From positions 41,250,753 through 41,314,752 of the forward strand of contig OY754469.1 of NCBI GenBank assembly GCA_963575645.1: DNA of 64,000 nucleotides, written 5' to 3'. The notes under the pieces are model-generated. The model saw only the letters and a program-made list of their open reading frames with translations, did no database searches and was not told the DNA's origin. Shown one piece after another: positions 33,502 through 43,758 of this stretch (position 1 is its first letter; each line of letters starts with the position of its first letter). The translations under genes were made by a program, and so were the position numbers. The stretch comes from Xanthostigma xanthostigma. Lineage: Eukaryota > Arthropoda > Insecta > Raphidioptera > Raphidiidae.

Positions 33502-35836
33502 TATTGAGACTATTGAGATCTGATTAGATTTTTTTGGGGTTAATCGGTCAAGGGATTCCAAAATTATTCAAAGAATAAAAAAATTAACGGTTTTGATTAT
33601 CTCTTTCAATTTGCACAACAATTTTAAATTTTTTTTTTACTAAATAATAAAAGAATGAGATCCAGTCCAGTATTTTTGAGTTCAAAAACACATAAATAAC
33701 AACGTTTTCGGGCAAGTTTCCTCACACAAAAGTATAAATTTATTGTAACGTACTTAACACAGCGAGAAGTTTTAGGGTTAGCTCACAAATCAACCGGTTT
33801 TCACATTTTTTTTAACAAAAAAGATCCTTTTCAATAATGTGAAAATATTGAAAAATACATGAGATATAGGTAATCGGTTTTATTATTTTGGGTTACCATG
33901 TGGTGGAAGACTGGGGTGACTGCTTTGGTGGGAGAACGTGTCTCTAGTCGTAACATAAACTACTCAATGGAGATGGGCACATGAGAAAGTAATATAGATG
34001 GCAGCAGGTAGGTATATAGCTACCTAAATAATGATTGGTTTTTTATAGGAAAACGCGCTTTTTCCCTTCTGATAACAACCAACCACTTCTTTTTCAGTTC
34101 CAAATCCTTTGGAAATACAAAACCTTTATAATTTGAACATTTTTAAACACATCGGCATTGTCAATGATTTATTATTTTAAATAAACTTATTTTATACACA
34201 ACTAATGGTCCACAAGTTGAAGTGGTTATATAGCTGGCGCTTCCAGCGGTCAAGTTTGGCGGGGCCCATCCTCATAACCGCACTAGACCAGGCAAACTTT
34301 CTTTGGTTTACTCAGCTGAGAAAATTAATTCTGATATGAATTTTTCAGTTAGTATTATTAGTTTCGGTAGTTTTGCTGTACCTTGGATTTTTTAAAAGAT
34401 CTTTTTGTTACAACATATAGAAGAGCTAAGACACAAGCGCAACACAATAGCGAACTTTGTCAGCGTTTGTTCGAGATTATGGTTTGTATGTAATGGGGTC
34501 ACCGTCATTTCCCCGAGTCTGGATAACATGTCTTGCTCGATCACGTGTAAACTTAGAAGTGAAGTAGAGTACCGTACTATTCCCAGCCATCGTATTCTAA
34601 CTGTTTGGACAGAAAACCGGCGATTTTCAAAACTTTATATATTTTTTAAACTTCAAAATGGTAATTCTAATCACAATTATTTATCACAAAGTTAGTTTCA
34701 ACCATCATTGTAATCAATGCCAGTATTCACTATTTGTTATTCCCAGTGGCGGATTTACAGATCTGTCGCCTCTGAATTTTGATACCTTAGTCCAAAATAA
34801 TATCAATTACATTTTCTATCAATTAAATTCCAACTTTATGATTTGTGTTCCATCATCCTCGTTACATCAACTTTTCCCGTATAGTTAGTATCATTGAGAT
34901 CAACTTTTCTCGCATGGTTAGTATCATTGAGAACTAAGGTACCGTATCGGATCCTTGATTATTTTAGTCAGTATTTTTTACGCATAAAGAAATAATTTTC
35001 TGAAATTGAATTTGACAATTTGCTGCAGCAATCATGATTAGACCATCGATATTATACCAAGATTGAATTGTCTAAGCAGATCTCATAATAATTAGGTACA
35101 TGGAGAAAAAATTATAGTAATTATCAGTGAAGAAAATTTAATTTGGTACAGATATTAGATTGGTAATAATATGACAGTTAAAAAAAATATTATTTTAAAG
35201 GATGTACTAAGTGGTTAAATTTTGTATTTTGTCCAAAAATTAATTTCACGTAATAATAACAAATACACTATATTGTTTGGCACTGCAACCCGAGTTTGTA
35301 TGGTTTATTGTTTGTACTTAGATAATTATAAATTGCAATAAAAAATTTTATTCGATAAAAATAAACATTAATACTTTTGTACTCTTTGACCACCAAAATA
35401 TTGTCACTGTGCTTTTTTCAAAACAGCGGCAACCATTGTAAAGCAACACCAAGATATGGAAGGAAATGAACATAAAAACAACACGTTGGCTGTGAATAGA
35501 AATGACAGAGAAATAATGATAAAGACATTTTACAGCTAACATAAGTAGTAACATTATTTAAAGAATGAAAACAAATGATTTCATTAGAGCTATGGTTTCC
35601 TTTTTCAGTTGCAATTTAAAGATCATATATAAAAGATACGAGGATAAAATAATAAAAAAACAACACACAGAGACAGAAACGTATTTGAAAATAGCTTTCC
35701 ATTGCCAAAACTCGTATAGTTTTTTTTAATACGTTTGTTTTGTGTAATTACTGTTTTTTAGATAACTTGTTGGTTATACATGTTTAAAATTTTAGTAAAA
35801 TCAAAACATACTCAGTCTAAATTTTCCGAAAGATGA
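32426..35836. other. No gene recognised; (ATT)n run
   Basis: About 3.4 kb of AT-rich sequence. Features seen: an (ATT)n run at about 33470-33502, a repeat-like start 'acagtgcgcttcaaaagtaa' at 33090, and a hAT-like terminus 'cagtggcggatttacag' at 34746 without a partner. Frames at 34405 and 34658 are not recognisable. Confidence 0.4.
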
Positions 35837-35837
35837 C

Positions 35838-35866
35838 AAATAATAATAATAAATAATAATAAATAA
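35838..35866 (-). repeat. (AAT)n tail of the LINE
   Basis: aataataataataaat repeated, directly downstream of the LINE 3' UTR in its own orientation; the position expected of the tail used in target-primed integration. Confidence 0.8.
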
Positions 35867-36105
35867 TTTATTTCAATAAATACAGTACAAATAATATATA
35901 ATTGCTATATTATGTATGAAATTGATCCACCCAACTTGGCATAGCCAGTGCTAGGGTGGATTTTTAAATACATATATTATAAATTGCGCTTGCGTGTTAA
36001 ATGTTTGGTTTTGTGTGCTTGTATCTGTGGTGTGTGTGTGTGCGTGTGTGTGCGCGCTTAGTGGTTAATTGTGTGTGTAGCAATGTGTGTTTATGTGTGC
36101 GGCAC

Positions 36106-37381
36106 TCAAATGAGAACATTGATAATACTTCGAGCTTCTTCTGTAACTATCCATTTTGTTATTTTCTTACAGAATGCTTTTTTACTAGTGCAGCTCTTTA
36201 TTTCTACGGGAATTTGGTTGTATATTTTGGGAGCAAGGTAGTGCATGTGTTTTTGGCCAAATGCCTTTGACATTCTAGGAGGTTGGACAGTATATTGGGC
36301 TTGGGATCTGGTTCCATGGTTATGTAAAAATCGGGTATGCGTAGAGGGATTGTGGTGATACATGGTAAGGATAGATTTTAAATATAGCTGTTGTATATTT
36401 AAAACCTGGAACTCTTGGAACAATTGGTTAGTTGGGAATAAGGGAGGCTTTTTAGTTATTATGCGTATAAGTAGCTTTTGTGCATTTTTAATCGGAATAA
36501 GTGCCGATTCGGAAGCTCCGCCCCAAGCCGCTATTCCATAGTTTAAAAGTGACTGGCAAAGTGCATAATAAACTGTTTTTATTAAAGTCGGCGTCAGTAT
36601 TTGTCGTAAGGTTATAAATATGTAAATTAATTTCCGTATCTTTTTTGTCAAGTCGATGATGTGTGTTTCCCACTTTAAATTATTGTCAATTATGACACCT
36701 AAGTATTTAATATTGTTCGTTTTAGTCAGTTGTGTGCAGTCACAAGTTATTTGTACGTTGTTGCATGTATGTAGTGTAAGAGTCATATCAGTTGGTTGTC
36801 CAGTAATCGTTGGGCTAAAGGTCATATATTTGGTTTTTGTCTCGTTTAGCGTCAGTAGGTTATTATTAAGCCACTTATGCACATTTGCCAGTCCATTTTC
36901 TGCGTTCTTGTACGTAGTTTTCCAGTCCACATCTGCGAAATAGAGGACAGTATCATCTGCAAATGAAAATATGGACCCATCTGCATTGTTATTGCAAAGA
37001 TCATTTATATAAATCAAAAACAGAATGGGTCCAAGAACTGTACCTTGCGGTATGCCAAAGAGAATAGTCTGCGTATCACTGAGTACTCCATTCACAGATG
37101 TGGACTGTTGTCTGTTGGACAAATAGCTCTCAAACCAGCTCAAAGCTACACCTCGAATGCCTATGTTAAATAACTTTTGTAATAGGATTTTGTGAGGGAC
37201 AGTATCAAAGGCTTTGGCCAGGTCTAGAAAAATAGCCAAACATTTTAAGTCTTTGTCAACGTCAGTCACAATTTTTGTCGTTAGTGTGCTGATAGCGTCA
37301 CTTGTCCCTAGTCCCTGTCTAAATCCAAACTGGTTAGTAGATAATATATTGTATTTGTCTAAATAATTTGTCAGTCTTTTT
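36106..37381 (-). pseudogene. LINE ORF2, downstream half (RT catalytic domain to stop)
   Basis: Open from the insertion junction at 37381 to a stop at 36106. Reading downstream: NQFGFRQGLGTSDA, then FLDLAKAFDTVPH (first catalytic Asp), GIPQGTVLGPILFLIYINDL, and FADDTVLYF with the catalytic Asp pair. Then comes the thumb/C-terminal region ending ARSIINVLI, with the RYLGPKIYN-like block typical of CR1/L2 elements (here MHYLAPKIYNQIP). No frameshift or premature stop was seen in this half. The first Met in this frame (37269) is internal and not a real start. The frame is continuous with the upstream half once the insertion is disregarded, so the insertion is the main visible lesion. Confidence 0.85.
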
Positions 37382-37436
37382 AGGGTTCCGTACCCGAAGG
37401 GTGCTCAAACGGAACCCTATTACTAAGCCTCCGCTG

Positions 37437-37466
37437 TCCGTCTGTCTGTCTGTCTGTCTGTCTGTC
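37437..37466 (+). repeat. (TCTG)n microsatellite
   Basis: Seven tandem ctgt units inside the 'GGTTCCGTAC' repeat. Confidence 0.9.
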
Positions 37467-38099
37467 AGCGGGCTGTATCTCAAGAACCGTAATAGGTAGA
37501 GAGTTGAAATTTTCACAGAGAGTGTATTTCTATTGCCGCTAGAACAACAAATAATTAAAAACCCCCCAAAACTCCCAAAAGAGGAGCAAACTAAGTTTTT
37601 TGCTTATAATTCGCTCAATTTAAATCAGATCGTTTCGAGACCTGTCTTAAACGAAAGAGGAGAAAATTTTACATAGATTTTGTATAACAGAATTCGTCGA
37701 AACACTTTTTTTGTACAGCTTTATATAGAAATATAATGTATAAATTCAATTTTGTCTAATCCATAGCATACACGGAGATCGTCTGTCTTCGTTTGTTGCA
37801 TAGTGTACTATGGGAATTTAAATATTGCGTATGTTTTGTCTTAAAAAACAAGAATGCATTTGTTCAAAAACGAATGTCATTTCAAATATTAGTCAGTCTT
37901 CTGACATTTGTATTTTGAATAATGCAACGCCTTCTGAGTTAACGATTTGAATAACTAATTTTAATTATTAGAACATATTGCTTTGACAGAATATGCAAAC
38001 GTCATTTTTTACATTTTTTACCATTTCACCACCATGGATGAGCGGAATGAAACCAAATTTTGGGAGGATGTTTGATATGCAAATATGAAGAGGCCTATT

Positions 38100-38700
38100 G
38101 TTTTTGAGAGACGTCGGCGCAAGCGCAAAAGAAATATATATTATAATGTTGTTTTTATAAGATAATAGTATACTTTTCATAAAGGCGTATTATTTTGTTT
38201 TACAGGAGTTTTGTAAAATAAATTTTTGAAAAAAATCGGCGCATGCGTAGAAGAAATATATACTATAAGGCTGTTTTTTATATAATAACGGTATACTTTT
38301 CATTACGGTTTATTATTCTATCTATGTTTACGAAAGTTTTGTAATTTTTTTGGGAAAAATTGGCGCATGCGCAAAAGAAATATATGCAATAACGTTGTTT
38401 TATATAATAATAGTATATATTTCATAATGGTTTATTTTTCTATTTTAAAAGAAAGTTTTGTAAAAAGTTTTAGGGGGAAAGGCGGCGCATGCGCAGAAGA
38501 GATATGTGCTATAACATTGTTTTTATATAATAATGGTATACGTTTCATAATGGTTTAATATTCTAAAGTTTTGTATTTTATTTTTTTTTGGGGAAATCGG
38601 CGCATGCGCAACAGAGATATTTGCCATAACGTTGTTATTTGATATAACGGTATATTTATCAAAACTTTATATTATTTTATTCTACAAGAAATTTTTGTAA
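38100..38700 (+). repeat. Five tandem ~120-bp repeats
   Basis: Each unit starts cggcgcatgcgcAnAaG (or a variant) at 38115, 38237, 38361, 38483 and 38598, followed by 'gaaatatat.ctataa..ttg', 'ataataatagtatac' and 'tttcataatggtttattatt'. Periods are 115-124. gcgcatgcgc is itself palindromic. A single related unit is at 56110-56230. Confidence 0.85.
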
Positions 38701-38902
38701 AAAAAGTGTTTATAATATAAAAACGCCGGGGTGAATTATGTAAAATTTCACGCCTTGAAATTCTTGAACTACTTGCATACTCCCACTGGTTACATATTGT
38801 TATAGCGCCTCTCTTGTTTCTTTTACAAAAGTATTTAAAAAGTACATAGTGTACGGAACCCTTCGTGTGCGAGTCCGACTCGCACTTGACCGGTTTTTTT
38901 TT

Positions 38903-40597
38903 AATTACTTTTTCTAATATTTTGCTTGTCGTGTTTAATAGTGATATAGGTCGATAGTTTGTTAAGTCTGATTTTTTTCCTGATTTAAATATAGGACATA
39001 TTATTGATCTCTTAAAATGATCAGGTATCTCACCGTTTCCTATACTTAGATTAATAATATGCGCTAATGGCTGAAGTATATAATTTTTTATTTTTTTAAT
39101 AAGTGCTACAGTCAACGTGTCCGGTCCAGGTGCGCTGTTTGTCTGTAAGTCGTCAATAATGCTGGCAATTTCTCTTTCTAAAACAGGAGTTAGGAAAATA
39201 CTAGAAGGAATATTAGGATGGGATGTACTAGATGCCACGAGTTTGTCCTCCGTAGTATCTAATTTGTCCAATATTGTCATTGCTAGTTTATTTCCCACAT
39301 TAATAAAATGTTCATTGAAAGCATTTGCAGCAGCTTTTGGATCTGTGTTTACGTTTATAGTGGAATGAGATGTGTGTATGTTTTGTATATTATCCTGTGT
39401 TTTGTTAGTGTTTAGGTTTGCAATGTTTTTGATGGTTTTCCATGTTTTCTGTGTGTTAAGTGCGTTTTGTTCTATTTGTTTTTTATAATAATTATTTTTA
39501 GTTGTTTTTATCAGTTTATTACAAATATTTCTGTAACGGTTATAATAGATTTTTAATTGGATATTATTGGGAAATCTTCTCACTTGCTGGTGTATTTTAT
39601 TTCTTCTATGTATAGATCGTAATATATTTTCAGTTATCCATGGTTTTAGACAGTGTTGTTTGTGTGTTAGTATTTGTGTTCGTGTAGTGTTATTTATATG
39701 CTTTTGTAGTGTGGTTATGAAGTTGTTGGTTGCTATATTAATGTCATTCGTATTCATCGTTGAAATCCAAGTCTCTTGTTTTACTAGGTTAATTAGTTGT
39801 TCAAAATTAGTGATGTATTTAGTTTTACCTTTTTGTGTAAGATTGTTGCCGATTTTATTACAAATGACAAGAATTGTAGAGTAATGGTCTGTGAGTGTTG
39901 ATTCAAAAACTGCTGCATTTACTAAACATTTTGTTTTCACCATAATATGGTCAATGCATGTTTGTCGTCCTTCCGATATCCTTGTTGGTTTGTTGATAAC
40001 GGTTTTAATATTGTATTCCGCAAGTAAGTCCAGGTATAAGTCTGTCTGTGGATGTCTGTTTGTTGATGGCAATATATTTATGTTTAGGTCACCAACGAGT
40101 ACTATGTCGTTTGCATTTTTTATTTTATTAATGTTCAGTCGAAGTCCATCTAGAAAAGGAATAATATTATGTTCAGAAGGAGATCTGTAGATGGATAATA
40201 CAACCAATTTATCGTCTATACTTATCTGTAAGCAGTTAGACCCGTGTAAAACAGTTTCTGTAACTATTGCAGCCAATGACTCCTCGATATAGACAACTAC
40301 ACCATCATTTTGATTATGATGTTGCTTAGTTTCGAAGTTGTTATATCCTGCTATTTTTTTTGGCACGTATTTCTCATTTAACCAGCATTCTGTAAGTACT
40401 ATAATGTCAAATTTAAATTTAAAAGATTCTAATAATATAAGGAGTTCATCAAAGTTTTTATTTATGCTACGTATATTTAAGTTTAGCAATTTTAGGTTTT
40501 CTTTATTTGCACATAAAGTGTTTATAGAAGTTACGTCAGAAGTTACTATATTCTCAATTGAGTGCACTGTGTTTATGTCTTGTAGGAGGTGTTTCAT
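38903..40597 (-). pseudogene. LINE ORF2, upstream half (endonuclease and start of RT)
   Basis: Starts at Met (40597) and is open to the insertion at 38903; beyond that the frame runs into the inserted repeat and stops at 38672. An AP-type endonuclease covers about the first 250 residues: LKLLNLNIRSINKNFDELL, IIVLTECWLNE (catalytic Glu), the GDLNINI motif (Asp/Asn) and a terminal LTDHYSTIL with the SDH-like His. A basic, Asn/Thr-rich linker follows, then the RT start: SAPGPDTLTVALIKK, PDHFKRSIICPIFKSGKK and NYRPISLLNTTSKILEKVI. The protein would be cut inside RT before its catalytic residues, so it cannot retrotranspose as it stands. ORF2 start choice: first Met before a recognisable endonuclease. 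Confidence 0.85.
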
Positions 40598-40954
40598 GTA
40601 CTGTGTGTTAAAATATTCGTATTTATAGAATTAACTAAAGAAAAATAATGACAAAATAAGGAAAGATGTTCTAGTGAGTTACCTAGTTTAATTTGTTCTA
40701 GGAAAATATATATAAAAAAGAGAAAAAGAAAATTGACTCAGTATATGTTCAAATAAAATTAACAATATTTAGTTTCTTATAATAAAAGATGGCAGGCAAG
40801 CTCTGCGATAGCGTATTGTCATGAATTAATCTTATTCACTACATTACAAATAAAAAATAAAATAATAGTTCTACCATACCATTAAAGCATATTAAATCAT
40901 ATTAAAGATGAATGAAAAAAAAAGATAAACTATAGCAAAAAGAAAAGTAGTTTA
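40598..40954 (-). other. LINE spacer between ORF1 and ORF2
   Basis: AT-rich, no frame. Its length (about 360 bp) is large for an inter-ORF gap, so either the ORF1 end or the ORF2 start may have decayed. Confidence 0.5.
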
Positions 40955-41267
40955 TTACTGTATTGTCAAATCATTCGGAGTCGTCACTACTATAATTCTT
41001 TCGCCCTTGTTGAGTAATATGCGACCGTCCTGTGTCCAAACATTCTCCTTTCCATGTTCCTTTATGACTGCCATTAATAAATTATGTCTTCGTTTTGTTA
41101 AATCCTCACGAGCAACAATTCCAGATTGTTTTAAATTCTTTTTATTGACAAAAACTTCTCTTCGAACTCTGTAGGATTGAAATTTTACTAGAATTGCCCT
41201 AGCCCCATTTGGACGACCAACTCTGTGCGCCCGCTCAATATCCTCTAGCACAATGTTCACTCCAATT
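40955..41267 (-). pseudogene. LINE ORF1, C-terminal fragment
   Basis: Translates to about 104 residues containing IERAHRVGRPNGARAILVKF, VRREVFVNKKNL, a VREDLTKRR-like segment (VAREDLTKRRHNLL) and ENVWTQDGRILL. These are conserved in the RNA-binding (RRM/C-terminal) part of L1-like ORF1 proteins found in several insect LINEs; the protein coats LINE RNA and aids reverse transcription. The N-terminal coiled-coil part is missing because the element is truncated. The Met of the open frame (41284) and the next four residues come from the adjacent fold-back element, so it is not the original start. Confidence 0.8.
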
Positions 41268-41603
41268 TGAATAACATGAACCATTTAAAATGTCTGACAC
41301 CTCGAACATGTCAAACATATTCCAGGTGTAAGACATTTTAAATGGTTCATGTTATTTGTCAGAGAACATTATTTTAGCGTTTTGGTTGAAGTCTTTAAGC
41401 TATCCAATTAACAAAACAAACAGTATTTATAAAGTTTTACATATCGTCAAAACGACATCCTTCGGAAAATTTGGAGGGAAAACGCCCCAAAATCAAGAAA
41501 AGTCATAGAGGAAATAGGTACCCAGACTAGGCCTAATGAAGCCATATACAAAGTTTGGGGAGAGTATGCATCAAAAAAATTTTTGCCGACGGGCACTCTG
41601 ACT
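41268..41603 (+). mobile_element. Fold-back element, right arm and loop (partner of 5032-5599)
   Basis: Runs from aataacatgaaccatttaaa through a loop and the mirrored 'ttaaatggttcatgttattt' to 'ttgccgacgggcactctgac', matching 5277-5603. Most of the left arm is absent and its place is taken by the LINE. The 56-codon frame of the 5-kb copy has lost its ATG (ATA) and is shifted after KIKKSHRGNR. Confidence 0.8.
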
Positions 41604-42269
41604 AACATTAAACATTTGCCTCAAATGATAATCATTATTTTATAACGCAGTGCGACATTGTGTAAAAACGAGAGTCCAGCGAGTTTTAATAGTCACACGT
41701 GTCATAAAATATATGCACGTACCTCCTGTAAGATAGCTGATTTTCACATCGTAATAAGTATATATCTGACAGTTCGGCCATATTGGAAATTTGGATAGCT
41801 TACGAAGACGAAGTCTACCTTGCTTTCTCTGTCGTTCATATAGATTTAAATGGCAACAGACAGATATATAACTATTAGATTGGTGAAATCGCGTTGCTGT
41901 TGTTTTACTTTAGACACTAGTGCGAAAAAAACAGAAAATATAGATATAGATCGTGCGTGATAAATTTGGTTTGTGTGACTGTTAATTCTTTTCATTATTA
42001 ATTTAAAAAACTAAGTAACAAAAATCCACTTGCGTGCCTAGGACCTTCCATATTTCAATTTTCATACCTCTTATGTTTGTAATTGTTTTTTTTTATTTTA
42101 TGCAAACAGGTAACTGTAATATTTAGTATATAATTATAACGAAATGTATGTAAATTCATTATACGCTTTTAAGGGGCAGTTTCGCTTATTATTAAATTTA
42201 TTGTTCTGCTTTGAAACGAGCCAGATCCTAGTCATACCTACATATTACGATGTGTCTTATCTTATTGCT
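41604..42269. other. No feature recognised
   Basis: AT-rich; a 74-codon frame at 42144 runs into the next repeat and is not credible. Confidence 0.35.
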
Positions 42270-42670
42270 AGGGGCACGGTCCGGCTTCGCCCGAATTTTA
42301 ATTTTCCATCATTTCTTCGTCGACTTACGTTGCAAAATTGTTCTCTACGAAATGCGCCTTTATTTTAACGCGATAAATGTCCATCCTGAAGGTCCATTCT
42401 AAATATTGAAATCGGATGAGCAGTTAGCGGTCCCGGTTCGACTTCGCCCGAATTTGTAGATTGCCAGCGTTTTTTTCGTCCACTTGCGTTGCCAAATTGG
42501 ATCTCCACAAAAAACGATTTTATTTTAGCGCGATGATATTTAGCCTATGTCCATCTTGGAGGTCCACTCTAAATATTGGTAACAAAAAATTTTGAAATCG
42601 AATGAGTAATTTCGAAGATAGTGTCTCCTACATCCAAACTTACAAACTTTACCTTTTTATAATATTAGTA
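42270..42670 (+). repeat. Two tandem retroposon 3' fragments ('tccggcttcgcccg' type)
   Basis: Copy one 42270-42423 and copy two 42424-42670 both have 'cttcgcccgaattt', 'gacttacgttgcaaaattg'-like and 'ccatc.tg.aggtcca' blocks; copy two keeps the 3' end tttttataatattagtatag. Relative of 21570-21815. Confidence 0.65.
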
Positions 42671-42803
42671 TAGCGATATAAATTCTAATGATCTCAATCG
42701 CCAAGCGTCTAATACCTTCTATCTCTCTCTTTCCTCTCTCTTTCTATTTATATTTAGAGTATAGAAAATAAACGTGCATGCCTTGAACAAATCTGTGTAA
42801 CTA

Positions 42804-43041
42804 TAAAACGTAGAAAATGGAATTGGATTAACACACGCTGCAAAAGACAGATGACGACATAGCGAAGAGAGCCTTGGAATGAAACCCATCGGGATATCGA
42901 AAAAGAGGAACACCAAAAATATCCTGGAGAAGAACTGTTCGTGAAGAAGTTACGGGACAAGGAACTATCTGGCTTCAAGTCAAAAATATGGCAAAGGATA
43001 GGACTAGATTCAAAATTTTCCTAGAGGCCCTATGCTCTTAG
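42804..43041 (+). pseudogene. Non-LTR retrotransposon ORF2 C-terminal remnant
   Basis: The start reads KRRKWNWI; after one frame change the rest reads TLQKTDDDIAKRALE, stop, NPSGYRKRGTPKISWRRTV, then WLQVKNMAKDRTRFKIF and LEALCS before a stop. This is the well-conserved tail of an endonuclease-reverse transcriptase (usual form WIGHTLRK...ALxWNPxGxRxRGRPxxTWRR...LAQDR...LC). One TGG-to-TGA change in the EWNP motif and a frameshift make it dead. The RT domain is absent. Confidence 0.8.
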
Positions 43042-43372
43042 GAGTTAGAGGAATTTATTATTATGATATAGAAAAGTATAGTCCAGGCCTGTAAGTAAAG
43101 CAGCATGAACGCTGCAGCGACGAAATGAGTATCACTTGGCTTCAAACCTGCAACAATATCGTTTTATTTCGTTAAACTAAACGTGCTATCATTTATCTTA
43201 CAACGAAGTTACCGGGATCGCTTCTTCATTGAAGAACTCGGCACAACTCTGATTTAGTTTATATATTGTCATCTGACCCCTTTAAATATGCTTTAATATC
43301 GAACAACTTCAACTTACTTAATGAGACATCACGGACCGTTAAAACGTGCACCGTATTTTTATATCCTATTAT
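43042..43372. other. No feature recognised
   Basis: AT-rich spacer before the solo LTR. Confidence 0.35.
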
Positions 43373-43547
43373 TATAACGAGACGCCACTGGAGATGGCGG
43401 CAGTGCATTGTTGACAGAGCCGCGTAGACAACAATACTTGCATTGTTGTCGGAATCGCATAGATAACATTGCGCTTATTTTTGCAGTCTTTGTCATCGGA
43501 ACCAGTTAGAAGAATGTCGAAGCTTCTAGAATGCCGAAGATTGTTCC

Positions 43548-43725
43548 TGTGCTGTATTTGAAATATAAAATATTATGCAAGTGTCGTTTAGTTTAAAAGT
43601 ATTACTTATGTAACTATACCTATTAAGATTGTAAATTCTTTTTTAAAATAAAATCTGTTCTGTTCTGTTTGAAACTCAAAAGCATTCGCATGTTAATTTA
43701 TTTGCTATTAAAAGAATATCCTACA
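43548..43725 (+). repeat. 5' LTR of the Gypsy element
   Basis: TGTGCTGTATTTG ... ATATCCTACA, 178 bp, identical to 47826-48003. Contains AATAAA at 43647-43652, a likely polyadenylation signal. Confidence 0.95.
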
Positions 43726-43726
43726 G

Positions 43727-43744
43727 TGGCGACGAGATAAAATT
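43727..43744 (+). promoter_or_regulatory. Primer binding site (candidate)
   Basis: TGGCGACGAGATAAAATT starts one base after the LTR. The TGG start is complementary to a tRNA CCA end, and TGGCGAC resembles an arginine tRNA 3' end, but the match weakens after seven bases, so the primer tRNA is not assigned. Confidence 0.6.
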
Positions 43745-43758
43745 TTTTTTTTTCAATA

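Larger units (their letters stand above)
37382..38902 (+). mobile_element. Lepidopteran 'GGTTCCGTAC' repeat inserted in the LINE (1.5 kb)
   Basis: Starts agggttccgtacccgaaggg and ends 'gagtccgactcgcacttgac' then cgg plus a T tract, with the short inverted end GGTTCCGTAC/GTACGGAACC. The host LINE frame gives exact limits: the LINE has about 7 T's at this point, which now flank the insert as 5 and 9. Contents: a (TCTG)n run at 37437-37466, a body shared with 50330-50790 ('gaaaccaaattttgggagg'), and five ~120-bp tandem repeats. No transposase or RT frame, so non-autonomous. I know this end sequence as very common in Lepidoptera but cannot name its class. Confidence 0.75.
35837..41267 (-). mobile_element. 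CR1/L2-group LINE, 5'-truncated, ORF2 interrupted
   Basis: A minus-strand non-LTR retrotransposon. It consists of the C-terminal part of ORF1 (41267-40955), a ~360-bp intergenic stretch, ORF2 (40597-36106) split by a 1.5-kb insertion, a ~240-bp 3' UTR and an (AAT)n tail at 35838-35866. The endonuclease and reverse transcriptase without RNase H, and the C-terminal block after the RT, fit the CR1/L2/Daphne group better than Jockey or I. The 5' end stops inside ORF1 and abuts a fold-back element. gacaaataa occurs at the 3' junction (35833-35841) and is also the fold-back sequence expected at the 5' junction. Confidence 0.85.

Noticed and set aside
36001..36270. 89-codon frame rich in Cys and Val
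   Set aside because: It covers the (TG)n-rich LINE 3' UTR and the antisense of the end of ORF2.
37437..37466. Regularly spaced repeats as a CRISPR array
   Set aside because: It is a simple (TCTG)n microsatellite; the 120-bp tandem units downstream also lack repeat-spacer structure, and the genome is eukaryotic.
39117..40628. Plus-strand frames of 83-105 codons
   Set aside because: They are antisense to the LINE ORF2, which explains their openness.
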